The position numbers and the translations under genes are program-made. A DNA stretch of 64,000 nt from Thermoprotei archaeon. GTDB taxonomy: Archaea > Thermoproteota > Thermoprotei > Thermofilales > B15-G2. The notes beneath the pieces were generated by a model that saw only the letters and a program-made list of their open reading frames with translations, searched no databases and was not told the DNA's origin. This document shows positions 38,532 through 53,758 of the stretch, in pieces (position 1 is the stretch's first letter; every line of letters begins with the position of its first letter). The stretch covers positions 8,880 through 72,879 of the forward strand of contig QMRV01000004.1 in the NCBI GenBank assembly GCA_003649445.1, written 5' to 3'.

Positions 38532-38981
38532 ATGAGCCAGGAATTTAAGTATATAGTAAGAATCGCGGATAAAGATCTTCCAGGAGACCAAAACCTTCCT
38601 TATGCACTTGCAAAAATAAAAGGTATAGGCGTAAACACAGCGATGGCTATATGCAGATATCTGGGCTTATCACCTTATACTAAGCTAGGCACTCTTTCAG
38701 CTGAACAGATTAAAAAGATAGACGAACTAGTTAGAGACTTAACTAAAATAAATCCCCCAAGGTGGTTCGTCAATAGACCAAGAGATCTCTTCACTGGAGA
38801 AGACAGGCACTTAGTGGGTTCAGATCTTATCATCGCTGTAAAAGGAGATATAGAGTTCTTAAAGAAAATTAAATGCTGGAGAGGTATTAGACACGCTCTT
38901 GGACTCAAAGTCAGAGGACAATGCACTAGAACTACTGGTAGAACCGGAATTACTGTTGGAGTTAAAAGACGTAAGAAGTAA
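38532..38981 (+). CDS. rps13: Small ribosomal subunit protein S13
   Basis: S13 contacts the P-site tRNA and intersubunit bridges. The 149-residue archaeal form has LAKIKGIGVNTAMAICRYLG and ends with GLKVRGQCTRTTGRTGITVG. It opens the S13-S4-S11 group; an SD-like AGTGAAGGA precedes the ATG. Confidence 0.97.
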   Translation: MSQEFKYIVRIADKDLPGDQNLPYALAKIKGIGVNTAMAICRYLGLSPYTKLGTLSAEQIKKIDELVRDLTKINPPRWFVNRPRDLFTGEDRHLVGSDLIIAVKGDIEFLKKIKCWRGIRHALGLKVRGQCTRTTGRTGITVGVKRRKK

Positions 38982-38992
38982 GGGGGATATAT

Positions 38993-39514
38993 ATGGGAGA
39001 CCCTAAAAGACCTAAGAAAAAGTGGGAAGGTCCGTTTCACCCTTGGAGAAAAGATATTTTAATGCAGGAACTCGAGCTCGTAGGAAAATATGGCTTACGA
39101 AATAAGAGAGAACTCTGGATAGCAAAGACTATCCTCAGAAAGATTAGAGCAAATGCTAGACGTCTCTTAGCTCTTCCAGAGGAAGAAAGAAAAGTTCGTG
39201 AAAAAGAACTCATAAATAGACTGTACAAAATGGGCCTTCTCCCATCTCCAGAAGCAACACTAGATGATGTACTTAATTTAACTGTCGAAAATATTCTCGA
39301 TAGAAGGCTTCAAACCATAGTCTACAATAAAGGTTTGGCAAAAACAATATACCAGGCAAGGCAATTAATAGTACACGGTCATATTGTGATAGGCGATAGA
39401 AGAGTTAGAAGTCCAGGTCATCTTGTTTCCATTGAAGAAGAAAACTTAGTAGACCTTCATCCTAATTCTCCCTTTAGAAAAATGTTAGAAGAAGCTAAAG
39501 GTGAGGCGGCATGA
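38993..39514 (+). CDS. rps4: Small ribosomal subunit protein S4
   Basis: S4 nucleates small-subunit assembly. The 173-residue archaeal form (S9e type) has [19 protein letters not shown] at its start and the S4 domain [20 protein letters not shown] near residue 122. A GGGGGAT ribosome-binding region lies before the ATG. It overlaps S11 by four bases. Confidence 0.97.
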   Translation: MGDPKRPKKKWEGPFHPWRKDILMQELELVGKYGLRNKRELWIAKTILRKIRANARRLLALPEEERKVREKELINRLYKMGLLPSPEATLDDVLNLTVENILDRRLQTIVYNKGLAKTIYQARQLIVHGHIVIGDRRVRSPGHLVSIEEENLVDLHPNSPFRKMLEEAKGEAA

Positions 39515-39927
39515 GCGGAGAAGGCTTAATTGAAAGAGTCAAAAAGGAGAAATGGGGTATTGCACATATATACGCAAGCTTTAATAATACAATTATCATC
39601 ATCACCGACTTAACAGGCGCTGAAACTATTGCACGGGCTAGTGGAGGAATGGTAGCTAGAGCTGATAGAGACAAACCAAGCCCCTGGGCAGCAATGCAAG
39701 CTGCCATGAGAGCTGCTCAAGAAGCCTTAGCTAAAGGTATAGTAGGCGTCCACGTAAAGGTCAGAGCCCCCGGTGGATATGGATCAAAAACTCCTGGCCC
39801 CGGAGCAGGTCCAGCGATTCGAGCATTAGTACGCGCAGGTCTACTTGTAGATAGAATAGAGGACATAACACCAACTCCAACAGATAGTATAAGAAAACCT
39901 GGCGGAAGAAGAGGAAGAAGAGTCTAA
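39511..39927 (+). CDS. rps11: Small ribosomal subunit protein S11
   Basis: S11 lies on the platform near the E site. The 138-residue protein has [41 protein letters not shown] and the conserved end [18 protein letters not shown]. In most archaea RpoD follows directly; here the next gene (MEMO) is on the other strand five bases later, marking an inversion breakpoint. Confidence 0.97.
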   Translation: MSGEGLIERVKKEKWGIAHIYASFNNTIIIITDLTGAETIARASGGMVARADRDKPSPWAAMQAAMRAAQEALAKGIVGVHVKVRAPGGYGSKTPGPGAGPAIRALVRAGLLVDRIEDITPTPTDSIRKPGGRRGRRV

Positions 39928-39932
39928 ATACT

Positions 39933-40793
39933 TTACTCAAAAATTATACTTGCGTATCCTACTACTGCGCTTTTATCTCCAGTAACATCACCTGAAGTCG
40001 CGTACTTTAAAAGTCTTATATTGTGTTTTTTAAGACCTTCAGCCAAAATCATTACTGTCATTATAGGCCCTACTCCGCATATACTCACATCATTTTCTAT
40101 AACATAGTTGTAAAAGTCGTTTATTTTAAGCTCTTTAATCAAATTTATTGCTTTCATATCTTTTACAAGAGCCTTTTCATAAGGCTCATAGTGCGAAAAG
40201 TCACTACTCGCTATTACAGCAAAGACCTTATCTCTGTATTTTTTAATAATGGCTTTTATAGCATTTGCTATGTCTTCTGCTGCTTCAGGTGCTTGAAATC
40301 TCATAGCTATAGGTATTATCTTGAAACTACCTTCAGGGTATATGTACTGGAGGAAAGGTATCTGAACTTCTATTGAGTGCTCATACATATGTGCTAAATT
40401 ATCGACTTCTAATAGGCTTGCTGAAGCCACTAGTTCTTTAATAGCGTCTTTATCGAGCTCTACTTCACCTAATGGTGTTCTCCAAGCATCTTCATTCGAT
40501 ACCGCTAAAGCTGAACCTACACCATGATGATTCGGTCCAATTATGATCACTGTATCAACTGTTCCAATTTCAGCAAATCTATAGTACCCATAGCTAGCTA
40601 CAGGTCCTGAGTACATGTATCCTGCATGAGGACTTACCAAAAGTAGTGTAGTTTCAGCTCTTCTTTGAGGTCTTGGAGGTATTTTTCCAACTCCTATTTT
40701 ATGGAGAAAACACTCTTCAATTTGCTTTCTGAGCCCTGAAGGATCACTTTCATAGAAATATCCAGCTACAGCAGGTGATCTAACGTTTCTCAC
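39933..40793 (-). CDS. MEMO1 family protein
   Basis: A 286-residue member of the MEMO family, related to LigB-type dioxygenases. Conserved segments are SPHAGYMYSGPVASYGYY near residue 54, IIGPNHHG near 87 and VIASSDFSHYEPYE near 195, which supply the metal-binding His residues. In archaea MEMO is often encoded after S2 in the S9-rpoN-eno-S2 string, and it sits there here. Its cellular function is not settled. Confidence 0.9.
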   Translation of the reverse strand: MRNVRSPAVAGYFYESDPSGLRKQIEECFLHKIGVGKIPPRPQRRAETTLLLVSPHAGYMYSGPVASYGYYRFAEIGTVDTVIIIGPNHHGVGSALAVSNEDAWRTPLGEVELDKDAIKELVASASLLEVDNLAHMYEHSIEVQIPFLQYIYPEGSFKIIPIAMRFQAPEAAEDIANAIKAIIKKYRDKVFAVIASSDFSHYEPYEKALVKDMKAINLIKELKINDFYNYVIENDVSICGVGPIMTVMILAEGLKKHNIRLLKYATSGDVTGDKSAVVGYASIIFE

Positions 40794-40822
40794 AAAATAC
40801 TTTTACACGTACTTGTTAAAAA

Positions 40823-41467
40823 TTATTCCTGTACTGTTGGGACTTTAGCTTCGAAGTCTTCAGGCGTCTCTGCTAACGTTGCACTAGGCGGGAGTTCTCC
40901 ACGTTCACGAAGAACCTGAACTGTTAGTAGCCAATAAATTAATGCAAGCGCTTTACGTCCTTTATTGTTTGTCGGAATTATAAGTTCTACAAACGAACAA
41001 TTGCTGTCTGTGTCACAGAGAGCTATTACAGGTATTCCTTCTTGTGCAGCTTCGCTGAGAGCTTGAGAGTCGGCCCTTGGATCTGTTATGACTAGTAAAT
41101 CAGCCTCAATAAAATTGGGTAGACTTGGGTTAGTGAGCGTACCAGGTATGAACCTTCCAACAATAGGTTTGCAGCCAGTGTATGTACAGAACTTCTCAAC
41201 AGGCTTCTGGCCATACTGTCTTGCCGATACAACGACTACTTTATGTGGTTCATAGTTAGCAATCATTCTAGCTGCAAGCCTTATTCTTTTGTCGATTTTT
41301 GTTATATCTAAGAGTGCTAGACCGTCAGGTCTTATTGAATAAATAAATTTTTTCATGTACTTAGTTTTAATATGAGTGCCTACTCTAACGCCTGCTGTTA
41401 GATAAACCTCTCGTGGGACAAGTAGTTCTTCTTCTTTTTTATCTGCTTCTCCACCTATACCCGGCAT
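40823..41467 (-). CDS. rps2: Small ribosomal subunit protein S2
   Basis: The 214-residue archaeal S2 (SA-type) has [31 protein letters not shown] and [19 protein letters not shown]. The ATG giving MPGIGGEAD lies behind AGGTGAGAGCA; a GTG three codons upstream is the alternative and would overlap enolase. It follows eno as usual. Confidence 0.96.
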   Translation of the reverse strand: MPGIGGEADKKEEELLVPREVYLTAGVRVGTHIKTKYMKKFIYSIRPDGLALLDITKIDKRIRLAARMIANYEPHKVVVVSARQYGQKPVEKFCTYTGCKPIVGRFIPGTLTNPSLPNFIEADLLVITDPRADSQALSEAAQEGIPVIALCDTDSNCSFVELIIPTNNKGRKALALIYWLLTVQVLRERGELPPSATLAETPEDFEAKVPTVQE

Positions 41468-41472
41468 TGCTC

Positions 41473-42732
41473 TCACCTAATTCTGATTTCAGCCATACGA
41501 GCACTTTCCCCAATATATTCGCTTATTCTTATTAATTCGTTTAACTTAGCTATTCTCTCTCCGTTAACAGTACCTGTTTTAATTATAGGACATCTGAAAG
41601 CAACGGCCAAATGAGCTATAGTCGTATCTTCTGTTTCGCCAGAACGATGACTCATTACAGGAATGTAGTCATTCCGTTTAGCAAGTTCTATAGCTTCGTA
41701 AGTATCTGTGAGAGTTCCTATTTGATTTGGCTTAATAATAATTGCATTAGCAGCTCCCACTTCAATGCCTCCCGATAACCGTTTTACATTGGTTGTGAAT
41801 AAATCATCGCCTACTATCATAGTTTTTCCTCTAAATTCCTTAGTTAATTTAGCAAAATTTTCGAAGTCTTCCTCATGAAATGGATCTTCAACGTAAATCA
41901 GATTATATTCATCGATCAATCTTGAGATATATTCATATTGCTCTTCGGGAGTTCTCTCCACCCCCTCTCTTGTATAAACGTATTTTCCTTTGCTCTCATT
42001 CCAGAGCGATGATGCTGCAATATCTACTCCTACTCTAACTTCAATTCCTGTCTCTTTTTCTACTTCTTCGCAAACTTTAGCAACAATTTTCAAAGCATCT
42101 TCATTAGAGAGATTTGCGGTCCAAGCTCCTTCGTCGTTTTTCCCTCCAGCAAAGTTTGGGTCAACTTTTTTAATGTATTTTGGCAAGTACTTATGGACCG
42201 TTACATTGGCTTTAATTGCATCGAAGATATTTGTTGCTCCTACAGGCAGAACAAGTATTTCTTGAATATCTTGCGCTACTCCTTTTGAGTGCTTTCCTCC
42301 TCCCAGAACATTTCCAAGAGGATAGGGAAGTTCGCAAGCCATGCTTCCTCCTAGATATTCGAAGAGCTCTAGTGCAAGAGAAGATGCAGCAGCTTTAGCG
42401 GTGGCGAGAGACGTCGCTAATACAATAGCTCCTCCCAACTTCTCTAGTCGCTCTGTACCATCTATTTCTCGGAGCTTGCTGTCTATTTCTCTTTGCGCAG
42501 TAGCGTCTAGACCTACTATTTCTGGCACTATTTTATCATAAAATGCTTTAATAGCCTCGTCTATGCCTCCTTGGGGGAAAACTGCTACTTCATTTTTTCC
42601 AGTACTAGCACCTGCTGGTACAGCTGCTTTACCAAATCCATTTTCCGTTATTATTTCGACTTCTACAGTTTCACTACCCCTCGAATTGAATATTTTTCGT
42701 GCTACGGCATCTAATATGTATGTGCTATACAT
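41473..42732 (-). CDS. eno: Enolase
   Basis: Converts 2-phosphoglycerate to phosphoenolpyruvate in glycolysis and gluconeogenesis. The 419-residue protein has the [11 protein letters not shown] start (the family norm is DSRGNPTVE), GASTGKNEV, metal ligands in [19 protein letters not shown] and VGDDLFTTN, and catalytic Lys in IIKPNQIGT with the signature [18 protein letters not shown]. It overlaps nothing upstream but is tight with S2. Confidence 0.96.
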   Translation of the reverse strand: MYSTYILDAVARKIFNSRGSETVEVEIITENGFGKAAVPAGASTGKNEVAVFPQGGIDEAIKAFYDKIVPEIVGLDATAQREIDSKLREIDGTERLEKLGGAIVLATSLATAKAAASSLALELFEYLGGSMACELPYPLGNVLGGGKHSKGVAQDIQEILVLPVGATNIFDAIKANVTVHKYLPKYIKKVDPNFAGGKNDEGAWTANLSNEDALKIVAKVCEEVEKETGIEVRVGVDIAASSLWNESKGKYVYTREGVERTPEEQYEYISRLIDEYNLIYVEDPFHEEDFENFAKLTKEFRGKTMIVGDDLFTTNVKRLSGGIEVGAANAIIIKPNQIGTLTDTYEAIELAKRNDYIPVMSHRSGETEDTTIAHLAVAFRCPIIKTGTVNGERIAKLNELIRISEYIGESARMAEIRIR

Positions 42733-42836
42733 AAGCCAGTTTCCTACCTTAGTCGCTTTATATAATTTTTACGGTTTTCACTAAAGCCATTACTTAAGGA
42801 AACTATATATACTACCGCCCAGTTTGGTAGAAATGT

Positions 42837-43058
42837 ATGTTTCCTGTTAGATGTTTTACATGCGGAGCTCTAATAGCAGACAAATGGGAAGAGTATATAA
42901 AAAGAGTAAAAGAAGGCGAAGATCCAGGAAAAGTACTAGATGATTTAGGAATAAAGAGATATTGTTGCAGAAGAATGTTTATTTCCGCTGTAGTCTACAT
43001 AGATGATGTACTTAAATACGAAAAGCCTGCCGAAGAAGACAAGGAATACTATCTGTAG
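42837..43058 (+). CDS. rpoN: RNA polymerase subunit N (Rpb10)
   Basis: A zinc-binding assembly subunit of RNA polymerase. The 73-residue protein has the signature [15 protein letters not shown] and the second pair CCRRM, giving the CX2C...CC zinc site. It is transcribed on plus, between S9 and enolase, both on minus, and its end overlaps the end of S9 by ten bases. In other archaea it is colinear with them, so the gene seems to have been flipped on its own. A TATA-like CTATATATAC lies about 30 bases upstream. Confidence 0.96.
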   Translation: MFPVRCFTCGALIADKWEEYIKRVKEGEDPGKVLDDLGIKRYCCRRMFISAVVYIDDVLKYEKPAEEDKEYYL

Positions 43059-43450
43059 CTTTTCTGTCTTTTAGCTCTAGCAGATCTTCCTCTAGGTTTC
43101 TTTGGTTCTGCTTGTCTTGGATCTTCTACGAGCAGATGTCTGTCATATTCTTCAAAAATTTGTTTAAGCTCGTCTGATTCAAACCACATTACTAGTGCTC
43201 TAGCAATAGCAGTTCTTGCTGCAGACGCTTGACCCATTATACCGCCACCACATGTAGATACTTCTATATCTACTTGATTAACGTACTTTTCTCCGGCTAA
43301 AAGTAACGGCTCCATTATTTTCCATCTTACAAGCTCCGGCTCGTATATCTCTAGAGGAACTCCATTTATTCTCACTCTGCCAATACCAGGTCTTATAGCT
43401 ACTCTCGCTCTAGCAGTTTTTCTTCTAGCAGAGACAACAAGTACTTTCAT
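43049..43450 (-). CDS. rps9: Small ribosomal subunit protein S9
   Basis: S9 reaches the P-site tRNA with its C-terminal tail. From the ATG giving [19 protein letters not shown] the protein has 133 residues; that ATG follows GGGTGGAATCC. It contains [23 protein letters not shown] and ends in the basic tail [11 protein letters not shown]. It follows L13, which it overlaps by four bases. Confidence 0.96.
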   Translation of the reverse strand: MKVLVVSARRKTARARVAIRPGIGRVRINGVPLEIYEPELVRWKIMEPLLLAGEKYVNQVDIEVSTCGGGIMGQASAARTAIARALVMWFESDELKQIFEEYDRHLLVEDPRQAEPKKPRGRSARAKRQKSYR

Positions 43451-43896
43451 GGATTCCACCCGATGCTCTTAGCAACTTCTTCTAAGTATATATATTTATA
43501 TTTGTCGAGAGGTTTAATGGCTTCCTGAACTACTTCTTTTGGTTTATCTTTAAATTCATCTGGAACACTGATATATACCCGAAGCCTTTTTAGAGCTATT
43601 CTACCTTTGTACTGTTTTCTAGGCAACATTCCTCGTATCATTCTTTTAAGTATTCTATCAGGTCTTACTGGAAGCTTAGGACCTACTTTCTCCGGATTGT
43701 AGTATGTTCTCCAAGTAAGCCTCTTCTTAAATTTGTTAATTACTCTTAACCTATCGCCTATAATGACTGCTTTTTCAGCGTTAACTATCACTATTCTTTC
43801 TCCTTTCAAAAGTCTCTTAGCTACTACACTGGCGAGTCTACCAGCTACATGATTTTTTGCATCAATTATTGTATACTCAGAGCTTTCTTTGCTCAT
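43447..43896 (-). CDS. rpl13: Large ribosomal subunit protein L13
   Basis: The 149-residue archaeal L13 has IDAKNHVAGRLASVVAKRLL at the start and GPKLPVRPDRILKRMIRGML near residue 80, followed by PRKQYKGRIALKRL. It lies five bases after L18e. Confidence 0.97.
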   Translation of the reverse strand: MSKESSEYTIIDAKNHVAGRLASVVAKRLLKGERIVIVNAEKAVIIGDRLRVINKFKKRLTWRTYYNPEKVGPKLPVRPDRILKRMIRGMLPRKQYKGRIALKRLRVYISVPDEFKDKPKEVVQEAIKPLDKYKYIYLEEVAKSIGWNP

Positions 43897-43901
43897 CTAC
43901 A

Positions 43902-44264
43902 TCACCCTATAATCTTAACATTTGTTCCTCGAGGATTTCTTCTAATAAGTTCCCTTATAGAAATACATTCACCTCCTGCTTTAATTATCTTCTTTCTGGC
44001 TACTGCAGAAAAACGCCATGCTGCTACTGTCACTGGATGTTCGAGATTTCCCCCGCCAAGTACTTTACCAGGAACCACCACTACATCACCTTTGTTTGTA
44101 ACTCGAGAAATTCTATCTAAGTTAACTACGATTCGTTTTCTTCGCGGCTTGTAAAGCAACTCAGCTACTGTACGCCATATAGATGCGCCGTATTGCCTAT
44201 ACGCTTTCTTTAGATCAGACACTAACAATCGTAAATATATGTTAGTAGGCCCTGTTCGCTTCAT
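43902..44264 (-). CDS. rpl18e: Large ribosomal subunit protein L18e
   Basis: The 120-residue product has the start MKRTGPTNIYLRLLVSDLKK, a VNLDRISRVTNKGDVVVVPG middle and the VTVAAWRFSAVARKKI end. The ATG is chosen over a TTG six codons upstream. The gap of about 200 bases before it, toward RpoD, breaks the usual close spacing; I see only AT-rich DNA there. Confidence 0.95.
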   Translation of the reverse strand: MKRTGPTNIYLRLLVSDLKKAYRQYGASIWRTVAELLYKPRRKRIVVNLDRISRVTNKGDVVVVPGKVLGGGNLEHPVTVAAWRFSAVARKKIIKAGGECISIRELIRRNPRGTNVKIIG

Positions 44265-44466
44265 TTTAACCACGTATTTCAATACCGCTCTTTTAAAAAT
44301 TTTACCGTAAATGAGCTTAATAGCCTTTTGAGAACTAGACAGCTAATATAAACGAAAAATCAAGTTTATACAATATACTGTTTTGATCGAGCTAAGACTA
44401 TTATTTACCTAGAATACAAAACGTAAGGAGAACTCTATTTTAAACCACTTCTATAGGACAATAGTT

Positions 44467-45279
44467 TCAACTCTTACTCAGTAACGATTTTAACTCTGCA
44501 GCTTTGTTTTCTATAGCTTCTAATGCTTTTAAAACTATTACATCCGACGGCAGGGCTCCTAAATTATCGAACCTGAATATGAAAGTTGTATCGTCGTATT
44601 CTACTCTGATAGCATTTTCTGGACACACTTTTTCGCACTCTCGACATAAAGAACATTCTATAGAATTTTTAATGATTACTTTATTGTCTTTAATTTCTAA
44701 AACTTTCTTAGGACAGTTTTCTACACATTCTCCGCAGAGAGAACATTTTGCTTCATCAACCTTAACTAATGGAAAATATTTGTAAGCACAGGCAGCTACA
44801 GGCTGCCACTTAACTTTTTCCTTTCCAAGCCCTAATCTCGCATAAGCTTCCAAGACTATCTTCTGTCCCTTTTCTAGCTTAACTATAGGAATGTTATCTT
44901 TTACAGGAAAACTTTTGCCGTCTTCAGGTATAAGATGAGATGACTGAACTAGTACAGGTCCATCTTTAGCTTCTACTTCAAGGTATAATCTTACTTGACA
45001 GCGATTACAGCCAACTCCTCCGCACTCGCACTTCTCTGGAAGTACATAATCTTCTAGGTCTGTTTTCAGCGGTATTAGTGATAATCTGTGGACTAAAATT
45101 TCGTCATAGAGTACTGAGGTATTTTCTATAATCACTGCATAGTCGACCGCCAGTATTGGCACTTCTGTTAATATAGCTCTCCTTATAGTATTAGCAATAG
45201 TTGGACTTATTCCTCTGATTATGAATTTTACTTCCTCATTAAATTTTAATATCTCTATACTTATTTCGCTGTAGTCCAT
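44467..45279 (-). CDS. rpoD: RNA polymerase subunit D (Rpb3) with ferredoxin-like domain
   Basis: RpoD forms the assembly platform of RNA polymerase with RpoL. The 270-residue protein has the alpha-like start ISPTIANTIRRAILTEVP, and an inserted domain with two four-Cys motifs, CSLCGECVENCP and CSLCRECEKVCP, able to bind two 4Fe-4S clusters. Many crenarchaeal RpoD proteins share this domain. The ATG is preferred over a GTG three codons upstream. It follows S12 rather than S11, marking an inversion breakpoint. Confidence 0.97.
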   Translation of the reverse strand: MDYSEISIEILKFNEEVKFIIRGISPTIANTIRRAILTEVPILAVDYAVIIENTSVLYDEILVHRLSLIPLKTDLEDYVLPEKCECGGVGCNRCQVRLYLEVEAKDGPVLVQSSHLIPEDGKSFPVKDNIPIVKLEKGQKIVLEAYARLGLGKEKVKWQPVAACAYKYFPLVKVDEAKCSLCGECVENCPKKVLEIKDNKVIIKNSIECSLCRECEKVCPENAIRVEYDDTTFIFRFDNLGALPSDVIVLKALEAIENKAAELKSLLSKS

Positions 45280-45288
45280 GTTATTCAC

Positions 45289-45732
45289 TTATCTTATTGG
45301 CTTTTGTTTTCGTCCCCTAAGCAGTTCTTTTAGTGAAACACCATTGACTTTAATTACTCTAAATCGCACTCCAGGGAGATCGCCGTATGCTCTACCTTCG
45401 GGTCCACCTATTCTCTCAATTATTACTTCGTCGTGCTCATCAACGAAGTTTAGCGCACCGTCACCGGGGAGAAATGCTGTTACTTGTCTACCGTTTTTGA
45501 TTAACTGAACACGTACACATTTTCTTACTGCGCTATTAGGCTGGCGGCTTTCTATACCTACTTTTTCTATAACTATTCCTCTAGCCATTGGAGCTCCTTC
45601 GAGGGGGTCTGCTTTCTTAGCTATGCCTAGCATTTTTCTCTTGTAGTATATGTCACTCCACCTAAACTTCTTCCTTTTTAGTCTGAGCTTTCTTGCCGCA
45701 AATAATCCTTTAGGAGATTTTGAGCCGGGCAT
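45289..45732 (-). CDS. rps12: Small ribosomal subunit protein S12
   Basis: S12 lies at the decoding centre. From the ATG giving [16 protein letters not shown] it has 147 residues, with the conserved loop [29 protein letters not shown] precedes the ATG. It follows NusA, as in the archaeal rpo operon, but S7 and EF-1alpha do not come next. Confidence 0.97.
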   Translation of the reverse strand: MPGSKSPKGLFAARKLRLKRKKFRWSDIYYKRKMLGIAKKADPLEGAPMARGIVIEKVGIESRQPNSAVRKCVRVQLIKNGRQVTAFLPGDGALNFVDEHDEVIIERIGGPEGRAYGDLPGVRFRVIKVNGVSLKELLRGRKQKPIR

Positions 45733-45784
45733 ATCAGTCACCTTATTTTCGTTTGGTTTAAATTTTTTTCTATCGTCTTATTGA

Positions 45785-46222
45785 TCACTCTATGATTACT
45801 TTATCTATTCCAAAGTATCTTTTTGCAAGAATACTTGCCCTACTTATATTTCGGGCATGCTTGCCTATTGCTAGACCCTTCTCCTGCGGAGGAACAGTAA
45901 CCCTCGCAACTATTCTTCCGTCACGGTATCTTGTTAGCTCGACGTTTGTTACTTTAGCAGGATATAAGCAATTTTTGATAAGCTCTTTAGGGGTGTCCGC
46001 GTACTCAATTACTTCGATATTTTTGCCTGTAAGCTGCTGTAGTAGTTTTACATTTCGACCTTCCTTTCCTACTGCTGCACCTACTTGTCCTTTTTCAACA
46101 ACAAAAATTATTCTGTTTCGCTCGTGATCTATTACACAATCCTTAACTACTACTCTAGTCAGCGTTTCGAAAAATGCTATATATTTCATTTCTTCTTCAG
46201 TTAGCTTAATTACTTTATTCAT
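45785..46222 (-). CDS. nusA: Archaeal NusA-type transcription factor
   Basis: Archaeal NusA is a short protein with two KH domains only. The ATG giving MNKVIKLTEEEMKYIAFFE yields 145 residues. GxxG loops are GKEGRN near residue 60 and GKHARN near 125. An upstream extension of 22 codons would overlap L30e and is unlikely. It sits between L30e and S12 as usual. Confidence 0.94.
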   Translation of the reverse strand: MNKVIKLTEEEMKYIAFFETLTRVVVKDCVIDHERNRIIFVVEKGQVGAAVGKEGRNVKLLQQLTGKNIEVIEYADTPKELIKNCLYPAKVTNVELTRYRDGRIVARVTVPPQEKGLAIGKHARNISRASILAKRYFGIDKVIIE

Positions 46223-46226
46223 ATTC

Positions 46227-50380
<4,154 letters not shown>

Positions 50381-50381
50381 T

Positions 50382-53300
50382 TTACTCCACCCTATCAACA
50401 AGCTTCAACCTAGGGGCAATACACATACTCATTAATTCCTGAAGTAATAGCTTAAATGCATAAGACATTACTACAGGATGTAGTGACCCCTTATCTTTAC
50501 ATAGCGGACATACAGGTCTGCCTCTCTTTACGTCGAAATATCCTATGAAGCCACATTTTTCACATACGTAAGCTACATATTTGTCAGATTCTTCTAGAAG
50601 CCTGTCCTTTAGAAGTATTGATGCTCCATGAGCTACTAAACAGTCACGCTCCATTTCACCGAACCTTAAGCCTCCTTCTCTAGCTCTACCTTCTGTTGGC
50701 TGGCGAGTAAGTATCTGTACAGGACCTCTTGCTCTCGCATGCATTTTATCGGCTACCATGTGGTGTAGCTTCTGGTAGTATACTACTCCTATGAATATTT
50801 CGGCCTCCATAATTTCTCCTGTTATTCCATTATACATAACTTCCTTACCATCGCTTCTGAAACCTAATTTTAGTAGTGCTTTCCGCAGCACCTCTTCAGG
50901 TTCTCCTTCAAAAGGTGTTCCATCAACAAATCTTCCTTCAAGGGCAGCTACTTTTCCTGCTAGGGACTCTATTAGCTGACCTATAGTCATTCTTGACGGG
51001 AAAGCGTGTGGATTAATTATTATGTCGGGAACTATTCCGTCTTCTGTAAACGGCATATCTTCCTGAGGCACTATCATGCCAATTACTCCTTTCTGTCCAT
51101 GTCTTGAAGCGAACTTATCTCCAAGTTCAGGTATTCGCAGATCTCTTACACGGACTTTTATCAATCTATTTCCTTCCGAAGTTTCAGTTGTTATAACAGC
51201 ATCTACTATTCCTTTCTCTTCATGTCTTAGGCTTACTGAAGTATCTCTTCTCACCATACCTATAGCTCTTGTAAATGCTTCCTCGTAGAACCTTGGAGGA
51301 CTTGTTCTACCTATTAGAACTTCTCCTCCTCTAACGAATGTTTCAGGCTCAACTATTCCGTCCTCACTTAAGTGACGATAACTTTCTGACGACCTGTATC
51401 CTCTTACATCAGGTTGCGGTATCTCAATAGTATCTACTTGTCCTCCGGGGTACTTTCTTTCTTCAGCTTCATAAAGTCTAAAGAATGTAGACCAACCAAC
51501 TCCCCTCTCTATTGAGGCTTTATTGAATATCAGCGCGTCTTCCATATTATAGCCGCCATAAGTAATAACTGCTACTACGAGATTCTGGCCTGCTGGACGC
51601 TCATCATATCCTATGAGCTCTATTCCCTTAGTAGTTACGAGAGGTTTTTGCGGATAATGTAGTAAGTGCATTCTTGAGTCTACTCTATAGCGGTAGTTTG
51701 TAAAAGATATTCCTAAAGCTTGCTTAGCCATGGCTGCCTCGTAGGAGTTTCTAGGAGACTGGTTGTGTTCAGCATAAGGTATTATTGAAGCTATTGCACC
51801 TAGTATGGCAGAAGGCACTATCTCCATGTGTGTATGCTCTGGGGTTATTTCTTCGGGATTTATCGCTATTAAAGCATTTTCTTCCTCATCGGCATCTAAG
51901 AATTCAATTACACCCATTTTCAGTAAGTCTGTCCAAGTGAGTTTTCCTTCCTTTAAGGCTTGAATATGCGATGGCTTTAATTTAAGCTCTCCGTTTTCCA
52001 CTACAAGTAATGGTCTTCTTAGTCTACCTCCATCACAGTTGACATATACTTCGTCTATGATCCATTTCTCTTCAGGTTTTTCAGGCTTTATTAAGTATCG
52101 TGCAACGTTAACCTCATGAGATATTTTGCCTTGTCTTCTAAGACTTCTAATTTTAGTTACAAGTTCTTCTGGATTAGTGTGCACACCAATGAGCCTTCCA
52201 TTAAGATATACTTTCGAGCCTTTAATGTCTTCGTTTCTCGCATCCTCTATCGGTATTACACCCAATTCGTAGAGTAGTGTTTCTATTTCTTTTTCATCTA
52301 TTCCAATGGATATGCTAGCTAGTAGAGCTAGGTTTTTGACTAGCCCACAATTCTGGCCTTCGGGACTCTCATTAGGACAGAGTCTTCCCCACTGCGTAGG
52401 GTGAAGCTCTCTGGCCTCGAAGTGTGGCTGAGATCTGCTGAGAGGCGATACTACTCTTCTTAAGTGACTTAGTGTCGATAGATAATTTGTTCTGTCGAGA
52501 AGCTGGCTTACTCCGGTACGGTTTCCAACCCAGTTTCCTGTAGCCATAGCGTGTCTTAGTCTTTCTGTGACTAAGTCTGCTCTTACTAGTGTAACTAAGC
52601 TTATTTCTCTGCTTCTTGTACGCATTTTTTCTAGCTGATATTTAAGATCATTACAGAACTGCTTAAAAGCTACTCTAAATAGCTGTGCGAGCAGATCTCC
52701 TGCAAGCTTTAATCTCTTATTAGCATAATGATCTTTATCATCCGGAGGTCTTCTGCCTAAGACTACCTCAAGTAGCTTCTCAGCCATTTGTCCTAAGAAA
52801 TAAGCTTTCTTTCTTCTTGTTTCAGGAGAAGAGTCTGTACCTAAGTGCGGAAGCAAATACTTGTCTATTATCTGACATGCTTTTTCTATTCTCACGTCTC
52901 TTGTCTGTCCTATAGCGGCTCTGCTACCAATATAGTCTAAGGCGTCTTCAACAGTGTCTATTCCACTAGCTATCTCTAGAGATATTCTGAACTCATTCTG
53001 AATATCAGGATCATCGGACACCGCTAGTACTATTTCACGGTCTGTCTCAAGGCCTAGTGCCCTCATTACAACTACTATAGGCAATCTAGAAGGTACTGCC
53101 GGAATAGTTAAGTAAAGCCCTCCGTCTTTCAGTCTTTCAAGAACTACTGGTATTCGGTAGGCGGCTGTAGCTGAAAATACTTTAGCTGTATGTGTGACTG
53201 AGGAACTTATTCCGCCAACATCTACAAGTACTTTATTTACTGCAAGATCTTCTTGGATTACAAGTACTCTTTCGGACCCGTTTATTATAAAGTATCCACC

Positions 53301-53753
53301 TGGGTCTTTTGGATCCTCTTTAATAATTATTATCTCTTCTTCAGACATTCTAGAAAGAGGACATTTAATTGACTTTACCATAATAGGCATTTCTCCTATG
53401 TACACTTTATCACTATCTCTTCGCTCATTGTTGACGTAGAGAGCCATTTCGAGATACATTGGCGCAGAATAAGTAAGATTCCTTAACCTAGCTTCCATAG
53501 GCGTGATCGCAGTTTCTGTACCATCAGCTTCTCTTACTCGAGGCTCGCCTACTTCTATCTTACCTAATTTAACAAATACTGTTCCATCAGCTGTTTCAAC
53601 TATTCCCTGCTCGTCCACTATTTGCTGCAATTTGTGTTCAATAAAATTATTATATGAATCTAAGTGCTGTCTAACTAGTCCATATTCCTTGATGAATGCT
53701 CTAACCAGAACCCATCTATCTTCAGGAGTTATAAAATTATTATTAGATTTCAT
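50382..53753 (-). CDS. rpoB: RNA polymerase subunit B (RpoB, unsplit)
   Basis: Second-largest subunit, as one 1123-residue chain rather than the B'/B'' pair of many Euryarchaeota, in line with a crenarchaeal host. It has [20 protein letters not shown], the catalytic-region [11 protein letters not shown] and [13 protein letters not shown], and a C-terminal zinc finger CEKCGFIG...CPLCKD. The ATG follows GGTGAAAATT. It follows rpoH. Confidence 0.98.
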   Translation of the reverse strand: MKSNNNFITPEDRWVLVRAFIKEYGLVRQHLDSYNNFIEHKLQQIVDEQGIVETADGTVFVKLGKIEVGEPRVREADGTETAITPMEARLRNLTYSAPMYLEMALYVNNERRDSDKVYIGEMPIMVKSIKCPLSRMSEEEIIIIKEDPKDPGGYFIINGSERVLVIQEDLAVNKVLVDVGGISSSVTHTAKVFSATAAYRIPVVLERLKDGGLYLTIPAVPSRLPIVVVMRALGLETDREIVLAVSDDPDIQNEFRISLEIASGIDTVEDALDYIGSRAAIGQTRDVRIEKACQIIDKYLLPHLGTDSSPETRRKKAYFLGQMAEKLLEVVLGRRPPDDKDHYANKRLKLAGDLLAQLFRVAFKQFCNDLKYQLEKMRTRSREISLVTLVRADLVTERLRHAMATGNWVGNRTGVSQLLDRTNYLSTLSHLRRVVSPLSRSQPHFEARELHPTQWGRLCPNESPEGQNCGLVKNLALLASISIGIDEKEIETLLYELGVIPIEDARNEDIKGSKVYLNGRLIGVHTNPEELVTKIRSLRRQGKISHEVNVARYLIKPEKPEEKWIIDEVYVNCDGGRLRRPLLVVENGELKLKPSHIQALKEGKLTWTDLLKMGVIEFLDADEEENALIAINPEEITPEHTHMEIVPSAILGAIASIIPYAEHNQSPRNSYEAAMAKQALGISFTNYRYRVDSRMHLLHYPQKPLVTTKGIELIGYDERPAGQNLVVAVITYGGYNMEDALIFNKASIERGVGWSTFFRLYEAEERKYPGGQVDTIEIPQPDVRGYRSSESYRHLSEDGIVEPETFVRGGEVLIGRTSPPRFYEEAFTRAIGMVRRDTSVSLRHEEKGIVDAVITTETSEGNRLIKVRVRDLRIPELGDKFASRHGQKGVIGMIVPQEDMPFTEDGIVPDIIINPHAFPSRMTIGQLIESLAGKVAALEGRFVDGTPFEGEPEEVLRKALLKLGFRSDGKEVMYNGITGEIMEAEIFIGVVYYQKLHHMVADKMHARARGPVQILTRQPTEGRAREGGLRFGEMERDCLVAHGASILLKDRLLEESDKYVAYVCEKCGFIGYFDVKRGRPVCPLCKDKGSLHPVVMSYAFKLLLQELMSMCIAPRLKLVDRVE

Positions 53754-53758
53754 AATTT

